From Cyanobacteria bacterium CYA (GTDB taxonomy: Bacteria > Planctomycetota > Phycisphaerae > Phycisphaerales > UBA1924), in contig RHKP01000001.1 of the NCBI GenBank assembly GCA_008363215.1, positions 186,001-250,000 on the forward strand: DNA of 64,000 nucleotides, written 5' to 3'. Below are positions 18,947 through 26,915 of this stretch, one piece after another. The stretch's first letter is position 1. The number at the start of each line of letters is the position of its first letter. A program made the translations under genes and the position numbers. The notes under the pieces are model-generated. The model saw only the letters and a list, made by a program, of their open reading frames with translations. It did not search any database and was not told the DNA's origin.

Positions 18947-20092
18947 ATGCGGCTCATGCAAGTCCTCGTGTTGCTCGGATCCATCGCGCTCCTGTCGGCG
19001 GCGTCTCTCGCTCAGACGGGCTGGAAAGAACTGTCCCGGCGTTTCGAGCGGGCCTTTGAAGGTCTTGTCGCACAGGTGGAACAGGCGCCGGAGGTGTCGC
19101 GCCCGCAGGTGGGTCTGTTCGTTCCCGCCGAGCCGGGCCCGCAGAGCGCCGGAGCCTTGCCTTCCAAGTGGGTTGCACTCCCGGCGGAAAGCGCGCCCGC
19201 GAGACTCGTGCTGCTCGTGCACGGGCTGGATGAGCCGGGGGACATCTGGTGTGACTTGGCGCCCGCCCTGGTCGAGGCCGGTCACGCCGTCGCGCGATTC
19301 GAGTATCCCAACGACCAGCCGGTGCAGGCGTCCGGTGCGCTGCTGATCGACAGTCTGCGCCAGGCGCGACAGGCCGGTGTGGTCCAGATCAGCATCGTCG
19401 CACACTCCATGGGCGGATTGGTGAGTTTCGATGCGATGACGCGCCAGGACGGCTACGCCGGCGACGTGGGTGGGGGGGCCGACCTGCCGCGCATCGTGCG
19501 CCTCATTGCGGTCGGCACGCCCTGGAAGGGCTCACCGTGGGCCGGTTTGCGGGCCATCACCGAGGTGCGCGAGCAGGTGCAACGCTGGTACATGAACGAG
19601 TCGTGGGACGTGCGCCCGCTGCTGCAGTTCCGCAGCGACGGGCTGGGCGAGGCCGGTGAGGACCTGGCCGAGAAATCTGAACTGATCGAAACATTGAACA
19701 AACGCGACGTGCCCGAGTCGCTGGCGCTGACGCTGGTGGCCGGCCGGCTGGCGCGATCTGAGCCGGAAGACCTCAGTTGGATCGAGGAATCGACGCTGCT
19801 TCGCCGACTGCTCGGGCCCGAGCGCGTTTCCGAACTGGTCGTCGAACTCCGCGAGGCCGCCAGCCAACTGGGCGACGGGGTGGTGCCGCTCGAATCAGCC
19901 CTGGCTCGATCCGGCACCGACCAAGTCGTGCTCGATGCGAACCATCGCGGACTGATCCGTCGCACGCCGGTGGACTTTGCCAGCCGGGCCGAGAAGGACG
20001 CGGCTCCGCCGGCGATCGCGGTAATCATCGAGCGCCTGGGGAAAACCGAGGCCGATTCGCTGCGCACGGGTGGTGATCGCACGACCCCCTAG
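18947..20092 (+). CDS. Secreted alpha/beta hydrolase (lipase/esterase-like)
   Basis: A 381-residue protein with a signal peptide (residues 1-22, cleavage after SLAQ). The hydrolase fold begins near residue 80 with VLLVHGLDEPGD (oxyanion loop) and the nucleophile elbow AHSMGG contains the catalytic Ser. A later Asp and the His in LDANHRGLIRR would complete the triad. The closest type is the PGAP1-like/triacylglycerol lipase group, which acts on ester bonds in lipids outside the cytoplasm. The last codons overlap, tail to tail, with the stop of a broken gene on the other strand. It is divergent from GH1; I see no functional link between them. Confidence 0.75.
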   Translation: MRLMQVLVLLGSIALLSAASLAQTGWKELSRRFERAFEGLVAQVEQAPEVSRPQVGLFVPAEPGPQSAGALPSKWVALPAESAPARLVLLVHGLDEPGDIWCDLAPALVEAGHAVARFEYPNDQPVQASGALLIDSLRQARQAGVVQISIVAHSMGGLVSFDAMTRQDGYAGDVGGGADLPRIVRLIAVGTPWKGSPWAGLRAITEVREQVQRWYMNESWDVRPLLQFRSDGLGEAGEDLAEKSELIETLNKRDVPESLALTLVAGRLARSEPEDLSWIEESTLLRRLLGPERVSELVVELREAASQLGDGVVPLESALARSGTDQVVLDANHRGLIRRTPVDFASRAEKDAAPPAIAVIIERLGKTEADSLRTGGDRTTP

Positions 20093-20367
20093 TCGTCGCC
20101 CTCGGCCACCGGCAGCACATATCGCCGTGCCTTCGGGTCGTGCGGCTTCCTGCCGCCGATCTGAAACTCGTACATGTGCTCATCAAACCGATCGAAGGCC
20201 TTGAAGATGGTCTTGTGCAGGGTCTCCAGAGTCTGGCCGGCGCAAATGAGAATGGTGCGCACCATCTCCGGGTTGCTCCTGGCGAACTTTTCAGTCAGCG
20301 GGCCGCCCGCGAGGGAGACCTCTCACTCGAAGAGGGCGTCGGTGGTGGGAGTGGGAGAGGTTGACAT
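20089..20367 (-). pseudogene. pRiA4b ORF-3-like gene, broken by in-frame TGA and truncated
   Basis: Read from an ATG at 20367, the frame gives MSTSPTPTTDALFE, a TGA at 20325-20323, then EVSLAGGPLTEKFARSNP, followed by TLETLHKTIFKAFDRFDEHM, YEFQIGG and DPKARRYVLP. The LH-x-x-I-x-x-AF-x-x-x-DEH-x-YEF signature is that of the plasmid pRiA4b ORF-3-like family. Members continue for about 100 residues after this point; here the frame stops at 20089, inside the stop codon of the convergent lipase-like gene. The early stop plus the missing C-terminal half indicate a remnant. A shorter product from the ATG at 20265 (58 residues) is conceivable but would lack part of the domain. Confidence 0.6.
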
Positions 20368-20525
20368 GGGGCTGCTCTTGCGTGCGGTGACAGGGCCATC
20401 GCTTCGGCACAAGTGACGTTGGCGCGGGCCGACAGTCGGGCGGACGGTGATCGGGCTGGGGAGGGTGGGGAAACCCGGTCACGTCGATGCGACCTTGAAT
20501 CAGGTCGCGATGGGCGTTTGGAAAG

Positions 20526-20615
20526 CGGAACGGGAGGGATTCGAACCCTCGGTACGGGTAAATCCCGTACACCGGATTAGCAATCCGGCCCCTTCAGCCT
20601 CTCGGGCACCGTTCC
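20526..20615 (-). tRNA. tRNA-Ser (anticodon GCT)
   Basis: A 90-nt class II tRNA on the minus strand. The acceptor stem GGAACGG pairs with CCGTTCC, the anticodon stem-loop is CCGGATT-GCT-AATCCGG, a long variable arm (TACGGG paired with CCCGTA) follows, and the T-loop GGTTCGAATCC is standard. The discriminator base is G, as expected for serine. CCA is not encoded. It reads AGC/AGU codons. Confidence 0.95.
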
Positions 20616-20750
20616 GGCGGGAATCACGATAGCCCGGCCGGTGGAGTGGAACAACGCCCGGGGCCGGGAGCGTGCGCCGTGCGCGTCAAGGGGCCGGTCC
20701 GCGATCGGCTCGGAGAGTGGATCGAGCGGACCCCGCATGCGCGCGCGATC

Positions 20751-20776
20751 GGGCCGCTCCCCTGCGAGAGCGGCCC
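20751..20776 (-). terminator. Strong hairpin downstream of the coiled-coil gene
   Basis: GGGCCGCTC and GAGCGGCCC form a 9-bp perfect stem with an 8-nt loop, 44 nt past the stop of the gene ending at 20820. There is no T-tract, so termination is inferred from position only. Confidence 0.3.
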
Positions 20777-20819
20777 GGCCGCAGCGGCCGACAAGGCACG
20801 CATCAGGAAGGAGTGTGGC

Positions 20820-21089
20820 TCATTCTTCCTGCCCGTCCTCCTTGCTCAGGAGGCTGCGCAGGTACCGGTTCTCTCGGCGGGTGGCTTCCAGATCGAAGAC
20901 CAGGTACTTGACCGATAGCCTCAGGTAGTCCAGGCTCTCCTGCAACTCCGAAAGCGTTTGACGCATCCGCTGATGACGACGGCGGGTTTCCTCGGCCAGT
21001 TCTTCAAGTTTGGGACGCTGGTCGGCAGGCAACTGCTCGATCTGTTCAAGCAGTTCGGCGAGTTTGGCCTGGAAATCCTGATCGTTCAT
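20820..21089 (-). CDS. Small coiled-coil protein, conserved in planctomycetes
   Basis: An 89-residue acidic, almost wholly alpha-helical protein. Residues 5-60 form a heptad-rich coiled coil (KLAELLEQIEQLPADQRPKL and onwards), and residues 55-80 carry the distinctive segment SLDYLRLSVKYLVFDLEATR, which I recognise from planctomycete hypothetical proteins. The ATG at 21089 is preceded by GGAGA at good spacing, so the longer open frame to 21212 is rejected. No enzymatic motif is present; a scaffolding or regulatory role is possible. It is flanked by a tRNA-Ser and a DUF3553 gene on the same strand. Confidence 0.7.
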   Translation of the reverse strand: MNDQDFQAKLAELLEQIEQLPADQRPKLEELAEETRRRHQRMRQTLSELQESLDYLRLSVKYLVFDLEATRRENRYLRSLLSKEDGQEE

Positions 21090-21312
21090 CACATCTCTCC
21101 TGATCTTCAAGGGTCTTGGGCGCGGGCCGAAGTCTCTCTCCCCGCGGCACCGGGCGGCAGGAGATGAGCGATCAACGAGCGGGCCAACTCTCAGCACGCG
21201 GACGTACTTCACCGCGCATCCGATAAGAACGCGCGACGGGCTGCGGCGCGGGGTGTGGGGCCTCTGCGAGCCTGATCGAGGGGGTTGGGATTGAAGGGGC
21301 TGTTGCCCGGCG

Positions 21313-21951
21313 TCAACGCCGACGGTTGTTTCGCTGCAACGCGCGTTGTGCCTCGGCGGGCATTGCTCTGATCAGCGCCGGGGCGTCGATGCCCTCGCGC
21401 GCCGCCGACTGCATCAACTGGGCAAGGTGCCGGTCGCGCAGAACCTCGAAGCGGGCAAAGGCCTGCTCGAGTTCATGCCGGCTCACCTTGGACAACGGGT
21501 CGGGCAGTCCAGTGACGGCCGTCGCCCAGGCTAGCAACGGCGCACCTTGGTCCGAATATCGATACAACTCCACGGTTGCGCGGATGCGTGAGGCCAGCGC
21601 GCGGAACGGGTCGGTGGCTTCGTCGGGCAGGGTGCCCAGTCGTTCGCGGACCTCGGCCAGGTCGGCGTCCTCGGCTTCGACGGCCACCGGGAGGCGCGGG
21701 GAGTCGGGCCCGTTGCGCGGGCCGGAAGCCGGCGGAGGTGTGGACGTCCCCATCGCGCCCTCGATGCGGCGGAGTTCGGCAAAGGCCGTCGAAACGGTCT
21801 TCAGACCGCCGTGCTCGAAGCGGACGGTCAGACGCTGGCATTGCACGCCGTCCTGGACCGATTTTCGGGCTTCGGTGACTGAACCAACGCCCCACTCCGG
21901 GCGCGCCCGGTGCATAACCCGGTCTCCGGGCTTCCATTCCACTCGACTCAT
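21313..21951 (-). CDS. DUF3553 domain protein
   Basis: A 212-residue protein. The first 60 residues match DUF3553: KPGDRVMHRARPEWGVGSVT, then VRFEHGGLKTVSTAFAEL, a small beta-barrel resembling the CarD/UvrD-C RNAP-interacting (Tudor-like) domains. After a low-complexity linker (about 65-95) there is a helical C-terminal domain of unknown family ending in a basic tail. CarD-like barrels often bind RNA polymerase, so a transcription-linked role is plausible, but this is inference. It is divergent from rpoZ, the omega subunit gene, across 173 bp. Confidence 0.72.
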   Translation of the reverse strand: MSRVEWKPGDRVMHRARPEWGVGSVTEARKSVQDGVQCQRLTVRFEHGGLKTVSTAFAELRRIEGAMGTSTPPPASGPRNGPDSPRLPVAVEAEDADLAEVRERLGTLPDEATDPFRALASRIRATVELYRYSDQGAPLLAWATAVTGLPDPLSKVSRHELEQAFARFEVLRDRHLAQLMQSAAREGIDAPALIRAMPAEAQRALQRNNRRR

Positions 21952-22006
21952 CGTGGGTCACTCTCGCTGGGTTTGCCCGGGGAGGGATGAACGTCCGCCG
22001 GTGTCG

Positions 22007-22035
22007 TTGCCTGACGACACCCCCGGGGCTAGAAT
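22007..22035 (+). promoter_or_regulatory. Putative sigma-70 promoter of rpoZ-coaC
   Basis: TTGCCT (22007-22012), a 17-bp spacer and TAGAAT (22030-22035) form a plausible housekeeping promoter about 90 nt upstream of rpoZ. It is one of the few places in the window where both hexamers and ideal spacing occur. Confidence 0.5.
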
Positions 22036-22124
22036 CCGATCTGCGCTGCAATGGGCAACAACTGTCCCAACTCCAACGGTGAGCCGGAGGAGCGGGATGC
22101 GGCGGCCCTGGAAGAGAATAGCAC

Positions 22125-22376
22125 ATGATTGAAGCCCTGAAAAGTGACGAGATCATCGAGAAGGCCGGAGGCCGGTTCAAACTCTGTGCCCTGATCCAGC
22201 GGCGGATGATCCAACTCTTGGACGGCGCCCGCCCTCTGGTCGCCCGCGACGGGCGCTCCGACCTTGAGGTCGTGATGGAGGAGATCCTCCAGGGTAAACT
22301 CACGCTCACCTTCGCCGAGGATCTCCCGCAGGCCGTTCCGGCCGCGGTAGATGTCGGCGACGACCTGCTCCTCTGA
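22125..22376 (+). CDS. rpoZ: DNA-directed RNA polymerase omega subunit
   Basis: An 83-residue RpoZ, which helps fold and latch the beta-prime subunit of RNA polymerase. The N-terminal half, MIEALKSDEIIEKAGGRFKL followed by CALIQRRM and LLDGARPLV, is the diagnostic part of the family; LEVVMEEILQGKLTL follows. The length is normal. It lies 14 nt upstream of coaC, an arrangement common in bacteria (rpoZ next to coaBC). Confidence 0.93.
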   Translation: MIEALKSDEIIEKAGGRFKLCALIQRRMIQLLDGARPLVARDGRSDLEVVMEEILQGKLTLTFAEDLPQAVPAAVDVGDDLLL

Positions 22377-22390
22377 CGCGGAAGTCGGCT

Positions 22391-23023
22391 ATGAGCCAGA
22401 CATCCAATCGGCTCGACGCGGGCCCGTTCAACCCGGGCCTGCTTGATCCTGCAAACCTGCGAGAGCGCTTTGACGGACGCCGGATCTTCGTCGGCGTCAC
22501 CGGCGGCATCGCCGCGTACAAGACCTGCACCATCGTCAGCCGACTGGCGCAGGCGGGCGCGGAAGTCACCGTGGCGATGACCGACGCTGCGACGAAGTTC
22601 ATTGGTCCCATCACCTTTCAGGCGCTCTCCGGACGCCACGTCTACACATCCTGCTGGGAACACGTGGAGTCGAAAGACCCGCAGCACGTTTCGCTGGCCA
22701 CCGGACTCGACGCCGCGCTGGTCGCGCCCTGCACCATGGCGTGTCTTGGTCGACTGGCAGGCGGCGTTCCGGAAGACGTTGTGACCTTGATTCTCTCTGC
22801 GGTCGACATGCGGAAAACTCCCGTCCTGCTCGCGCCGGCGATGAATGCCCAGATGTGGGCGCAGCCCGCCACCCGGCGCAACGTCCGGCAACTGACCGAG
22901 GACGGGTTTCATTTCGTCGGCCCGGGTGAGGGCTGGCAGGCGTGTCGACACGTGGGTGCCGGGCGCATGAGCGAGCCCGAGCAGATCGTCGCCGCCCTGT
23001 GCGAACATCTTGCTTCCCGCTGA
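22391..23023 (+). CDS. coaC: Phosphopantothenoylcysteine decarboxylase (CoaC-type flavoprotein)
   Basis: A 210-residue flavoprotein of the HFCD family, decarboxylating 4'-phosphopantothenoyl-cysteine in coenzyme A biosynthesis. FMN-binding and active-site segments are visible: GVTGGIAAYKTC, the conserved catalytic-His position region ITFQALSG, and LAPAMNAQMW with the PAMN substrate clamp. The CoaB synthetase domain that is fused in many bacteria is absent, so CoaB must be encoded elsewhere. It is probably cotranscribed with rpoZ. Confidence 0.85.
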   Translation: MSQTSNRLDAGPFNPGLLDPANLRERFDGRRIFVGVTGGIAAYKTCTIVSRLAQAGAEVTVAMTDAATKFIGPITFQALSGRHVYTSCWEHVESKDPQHVSLATGLDAALVAPCTMACLGRLAGGVPEDVVTLILSAVDMRKTPVLLAPAMNAQMWAQPATRRNVRQLTEDGFHFVGPGEGWQACRHVGAGRMSEPEQIVAALCEHLASR

Positions 23024-23170
23024 AATGGCGCACAGCGTCGAGTGAAACGCCTGGCTTGCCAGGCGCAGGGCTTTCTCCCTTTGCCTGCCGAACGACTCGA
23101 GAGCGCGTCTCGTCGCAGCGTTTGCGCGTGACAACAGGCAACACGGACCTATCATATTCCGGAGTTCTAT

Positions 23171-25855
23171 ATGAGTATTCACAATCTTCACAAGATCCTC
23201 TCTCCGTACCGCGTGGCCGTGATCGGCGCCAGCCATCGCGTGGGCAGCGTCGGGCACGCGGTCTTCCGCAACATGCTCGATTCGGGCTTTCGCGGGGTGG
23301 TGTATCCCATCAACCCCAAGCACGAGTCGGTCGGCGGCGTTCAGGCGTACAAGGACATTTTCAGTGTGCCGCAGACGCCCGATCTGGCGGTAGTCTGCAC
23401 GCCGGCGCACGCCGTGCCGGGCGTCGTTCGTCAGGCCGGTGAAGCCGGTGTGCAGGGCTTGCTTGTTCTCTCTGCCGGATTCGGCGAGGGCTCGGGCGGC
23501 GGCGTTGACCTGCGCGAAGACCTTCGCAGCACGATGGCCCAGTTCCCCGGCATGCGCATGATTGGGCCCAACTGCCTGGGCGTGATGGTGCCCGGGCTGG
23601 GTCTCAACGCGACGTTCGGTCCGGCGATGCCGCAGGCCGGCAGCATCGCGTTCATCTCGCAGTCCGGGGCTTTGTGCACGTCGGTGTTGGACTGGGCGAT
23701 GGACGCGGGCGTGGGGTTCAGTTACTTCGTGTCGGTGGGCAACATCCTCGACGTGACGTTCGGCGATCTGATCGACTATGTCGCGCAGGATCCGGTCACC
23801 AAGTCGATCATTCTGTATATCGAGTCGATGCGTGACGCGCGGGCATTTCTCTCGGCCGCACGGGCCTTCTCGCGCAACAAGCCGATCATCGCGTACAAGG
23901 CCGGTCGTTTTGCCGAGTCGGCCGCGGCGGCGCGCAGTCACACGGGCGCGATGGCGGGCGAAGACGCGGTCTACGACGCCGCCTTCCGGCGCGCGGGCGT
24001 CGAGCGCGTGTACGAAATCGGCGACATGTTCGAGTGCGCCGCGCTGCTGCGGCGCGGGCGTCGTCCCTCCGGTGATCGCCTGGCGATCGTGACCAACGCG
24101 GGCGGACCCGGCGTAGTGGCCACCGACGCGCTGCTGGCACGCAAGGGCTGCCTGGCCAAACTCAACGACGCGACCACCGCCAAACTCAACTCGTTCCTGC
24201 CTGCGGACTGGTCGCACGGCAACCCGATCGACATCCTCGGCGACGCCAGCGCCGAGCGTTACGGGCAGGCCTGCGAGGCCGTGCTGGCCGATCCGGGCGT
24301 CGACGCCGTGCTGGCCGTGCTCAGCCCGCAGGCGATGACCTCGCCCAACGACGTGGCCCGCGCGCTGATCAACGTGGCAAGCAAGTCGACCAAGCCCGTC
24401 ATCGCCTCGTGGATGGGCGGACCCAGCGTGCGCGAAGGCGCCGCCATGCTCGAAAAGTCGCACATCCCGACCTACCGCACGCCCGACGAGGCCGTGCAGG
24501 CCTTCATGCACCTGGTCGCGTATGCCCGCAATCTCGAAGTGCTCTACGACACCCCGCGCGACATCCCCATTGAGTTCGGTCACAACGGCAAGGCCCGCTA
24601 CGCACCCATCGAACGCCCAAAGGCCGAAGACGGCATGCTCACCGAGCACGAGGCCAAGGGTGTGCTGGCCAGGTACGGGTTTGAGGTCACCGAGGCCGTG
24701 CCCGCTCATTCGGCCTCCGAAGCCATCACCGCAGCCGAAAAAATCGGCTACCCCGTCGTCCTCAAACTCCACTCCCCCGACATCACCCACAAGCGGGACG
24801 TGGGCGGCGTCAAACTCAACCTCAAAGACTCCGCCGGCGTCCGCGAGGCCTACAGCGACATCGTCTCCCGCGCCGTCAAGATGCGCCCCGACGCCAAGAT
24901 CGACGGCGTGACCGTCCAGCCCATGATCGATACCTCCGCCGGCGTCGAACTCATCATCGGCGCCAAGCGCGACCCGGTCTTCGGCATGGTCATGCTCGTC
25001 GGCGCGGGCGGCACCCTGGCCGAACTCATGGCCGACCGCACCGTCGAACTCCCGCCACTCGATGAACGCCTCGCCCGGCGCATGCTCGAAAGTTTGCGCA
25101 TCTGGCCGCTGCTCAACGGCTATCGCGACTCTCCGCCCGTCAACGTTGACGAACTGGTGCATTCGATCGTGCGCCTCTCCTACCTGCTGGCCGATCATCC
25201 GGAAGTGGCCGAACTGGACATCAACCCGCTGCTCGCCACGCCGACCAGGGTCATCGCGCTGGACGCGCGCATCCGCATCCAGCCTCCTGAGCAGGCCGCC
25301 GAGCCGGGCACCTATGCCCACCTGGCCATCCGCCCCTATCCGGCCGCACTCGAGTTCCGCGCCAACCTCAAGGACGGCTCCGACGTCCTGCTCCGCCCCA
25401 TCCGCCCCGAAGATGAGCCGATGTGGCACGACATGCTCGCCAGTTGCTCGAAGGAGTCGATGCACTTCCGCTTCGGCGGGACCGTCGATCCGTGGAGCCA
25501 CCGCCTCGGCTCGCGCTTCTGCTTCATCGACTACGACCGCGAGATGGGGATCGTCGCCGAGGTCGGCTCGGGCGAAGACCGCAAACTTGCCGGCGTGGGT
25601 CGCGTGGTCGGCTCGTCTGACTTGGACTCGGCCGAGTTCGCCATCCTCATCGCCGACCCGTGGCAGGGCAAGGGGCTGGGGCGTCTGCTCACCGAACGCA
25701 CGGTGGAAGTCGCCCGCAAGATGAAGATCAAGTCGCTCACGGCCGAGATGGACTCGGAAAACACCCGCGTAGTGCAACTGCTCCGCTCGGTCGGCTTCCG
25801 CTTCCACGCCCCCAAGAGCGACGGGCGTCTCTCGGCCCAGGTCACGCTGGCGTAG
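23171..25855 (+). CDS. pat: ADP-forming acyl-CoA synthetase fused to GNAT acetyltransferase (Pat/PatZ type)
   Basis: An 894-residue fusion. Residues 1-130 are a CoA-binding Rossmann domain (VAVIGASHRVGSVG), 150-460 succinyl-CoA-synthetase-like domains including the phospho-His motif RSHTGAMAGED (His257), about 470-700 an ATP-grasp domain (GYPVVLKLHSPDITHKRDVG), and about 735-885 a GNAT domain with acetyl-CoA motif PWQGKGLGRLLTE. Proteins of this build either make acetate/acyl-CoA with ADP or, in enteric PatZ, acetylate Acs. The intact His257 suggests that synthetase activity may be retained. GGAG lies 6 nt before the ATG. Acs itself is encoded about 10 kb upstream. Confidence 0.88.
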   Translation: MSIHNLHKILSPYRVAVIGASHRVGSVGHAVFRNMLDSGFRGVVYPINPKHESVGGVQAYKDIFSVPQTPDLAVVCTPAHAVPGVVRQAGEAGVQGLLVLSAGFGEGSGGGVDLREDLRSTMAQFPGMRMIGPNCLGVMVPGLGLNATFGPAMPQAGSIAFISQSGALCTSVLDWAMDAGVGFSYFVSVGNILDVTFGDLIDYVAQDPVTKSIILYIESMRDARAFLSAARAFSRNKPIIAYKAGRFAESAAAARSHTGAMAGEDAVYDAAFRRAGVERVYEIGDMFECAALLRRGRRPSGDRLAIVTNAGGPGVVATDALLARKGCLAKLNDATTAKLNSFLPADWSHGNPIDILGDASAERYGQACEAVLADPGVDAVLAVLSPQAMTSPNDVARALINVASKSTKPVIASWMGGPSVREGAAMLEKSHIPTYRTPDEAVQAFMHLVAYARNLEVLYDTPRDIPIEFGHNGKARYAPIERPKAEDGMLTEHEAKGVLARYGFEVTEAVPAHSASEAITAAEKIGYPVVLKLHSPDITHKRDVGGVKLNLKDSAGVREAYSDIVSRAVKMRPDAKIDGVTVQPMIDTSAGVELIIGAKRDPVFGMVMLVGAGGTLAELMADRTVELPPLDERLARRMLESLRIWPLLNGYRDSPPVNVDELVHSIVRLSYLLADHPEVAELDINPLLATPTRVIALDARIRIQPPEQAAEPGTYAHLAIRPYPAALEFRANLKDGSDVLLRPIRPEDEPMWHDMLASCSKESMHFRFGGTVDPWSHRLGSRFCFIDYDREMGIVAEVGSGEDRKLAGVGRVVGSSDLDSAEFAILIADPWQGKGLGRLLTERTVEVARKMKIKSLTAEMDSENTRVVQLLRSVGFRFHAPKSDGRLSAQVTLA

Positions 25856-25862
25856 CGGGTGT

Positions 25863-25881
25863 CCCGCTCCTCCGGAGCGGG
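25863..25881 (+). terminator. Hairpin after pat
   Basis: CCCGCTCC-TCC-GGAGCGGG is a perfect 8-bp stem starting 7 nt after the pat stop codon. There is no T-tract; a role in transcript ending is likely from position only. Confidence 0.4.
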
Positions 25882-25889
25882 TCGTTCAG

Positions 25890-25940
25890 ACCCTCCCCAC
25901 CGGGGGAGGTGGCTGCCGCAGGCAGATGGAGGGGAACCTC
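25890..25940. repeat. GC-rich hairpin repeat (CCTCCCC...GGGGAGGTGGCTGCCGCAGGCAG type)
   Basis: CCTCCCC-ACCG-GGGGAGG is followed by GGCTGCCGCAGGCAG and GGAGGGGAACCTCC, giving nested hairpins. I recognise the wording of this sequence, which translates as HLPAAATSPGGE, as an interspersed intergenic repeat type found in unrelated bacteria. No other copy occurs in this window. Confidence 0.4.
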
Positions 25941-26038
25941 CCGGCTCCTCGCACCGGCGCGACGCTCTGGAAGCCTTGGATCTACCCTGCCGCCGCGCTT
26001 GATCGGGCCCGGGCAACCTCCAACGATTGTCACCTGCC

Positions 26039-26127
26039 GGAGAGGTGGCAGAGTGGTTGAATGCGCCGGATTCGAAATCCGGTTCGGCGGTTTTCCGTCG
26101 ACGGGGGTTCGAATCCCCCCCTCTCCG
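26039..26127 (+). tRNA. tRNA-Ser (anticodon CGA)
   Basis: An 89-nt class II tRNA. Acceptor GGAGAGG pairs with CCTCTCC, the anticodon arm is CCGGATT-CGA-AATCCGG, a long variable arm is present, and the T-arm GGGGGTTCGAATCCCCC is standard. The discriminator base is G. It reads UCG codons. CCA is not encoded. Confidence 0.95.
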
Positions 26128-26135
26128 CTTTCAGG

Positions 26136-26160
26136 GGCCCCATATGGGGCCTTCTTCTTT
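26136..26160 (+). terminator. Intrinsic terminator after tRNA-Ser(CGA)
   Basis: The perfect 16-bp palindrome GGCCCCATATGGGGCC is followed immediately by TTCTTCTTT, 8 nt past the tRNA 3' end. Stem plus T-rich tract is a typical factor-independent terminator. Confidence 0.7.
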
Positions 26161-26915
26161 CCGCCGGTTCGACAACGGTGTTCTCGAGATCAGTGCATCG
26201 GTGGACGCCGGACTCATGGGCGTGTTTATCCATCTCTCCGGATCATGCGCGACGACATCCGCAGGTGTTCGGTCAGCAGGCGCAGGCGCCGGAACTTGGA
26301 CAGCCCGCGCCCCAGTGGGGACATCGCCGCCTGCATGGCTTCGGGGGCATGGCACCGGAGTCTCGGTTGCCGTAGCGACATGCATCTTCTTCGGCTTCGG
26401 CGCATCCCAAGAGAGGCGGGCGAAGTGAGGGCGGGTGTCGAGCGGTGCAGTCGCCTGCGGCGCGAGCAGGCGGCCGGACGCGCCACCCCCAAGATACTGC
26501 AAAGCGTTGGGCAGAAGTACTGAATCATCTCCGATGCCCCTGCACCGGTCAGGCCAACGGCCCGTCGAAAGATCCACCGGCGCCGACCGACAGCACCGCG
26601 CCGGCGGACGAGGCGGGGACTCTCCCTCATTGCGGACTTCCAGAGTTCTTTGGCTCATGCGGGGAATCTGTCAGGTCGATCAACCAACGGCGGGTGCCCG
26701 GGGACTCGGGCGCGGCGGAAGTGCAAGTTGCGTACCCGCCGATCCGCCTTTGTGCTGGAAGGCGAGGCCTCCCAAGGCCCGGGCGTGCCAAGGCCCCCGA
26801 AGTCAGTCTGGAGCAGGAATCGGAGCGTCAGAGGTGAGGTTGCCGCTCGGCTCTGCGTAGTTGGATCGGCCGGTGCTCGAGAGTCCACGGCGCATCGATT
26901 GCGCAAGGGTGGATC
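26161..26915. other. Long intergenic region before the TonB receptor gene
   Basis: About 750 bp without a credible gene. On the minus strand a short frame (ATG near 26383 down to 26226) reads PEAMQAAMSPLGRGLSKFRR and looks more protein-like than its surroundings, but it has no ribosome binding site and no family I know; it may be a remnant. The 250 bp before 26916 is GC-rich with several small hairpins (for example around GGCGAGGCCTCCC), possibly the leader of the TonB operon. I could not match it to a known riboswitch. Confidence 0.4.

Noticed and set aside
21473-25807. A 1444-codon minus-strand open frame opposite pat
   Set aside because: It is an antisense shadow typical of high-GC DNA; the plus strand has intact coaC and pat with full domain content.
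26660-26915. Cobalamin or cyclic-di-GMP riboswitch upstream of the TonB receptor gene
   Set aside because: I looked for the conserved core sequences of these riboswitches and did not find them; the hairpins present are generic GC-rich stems.
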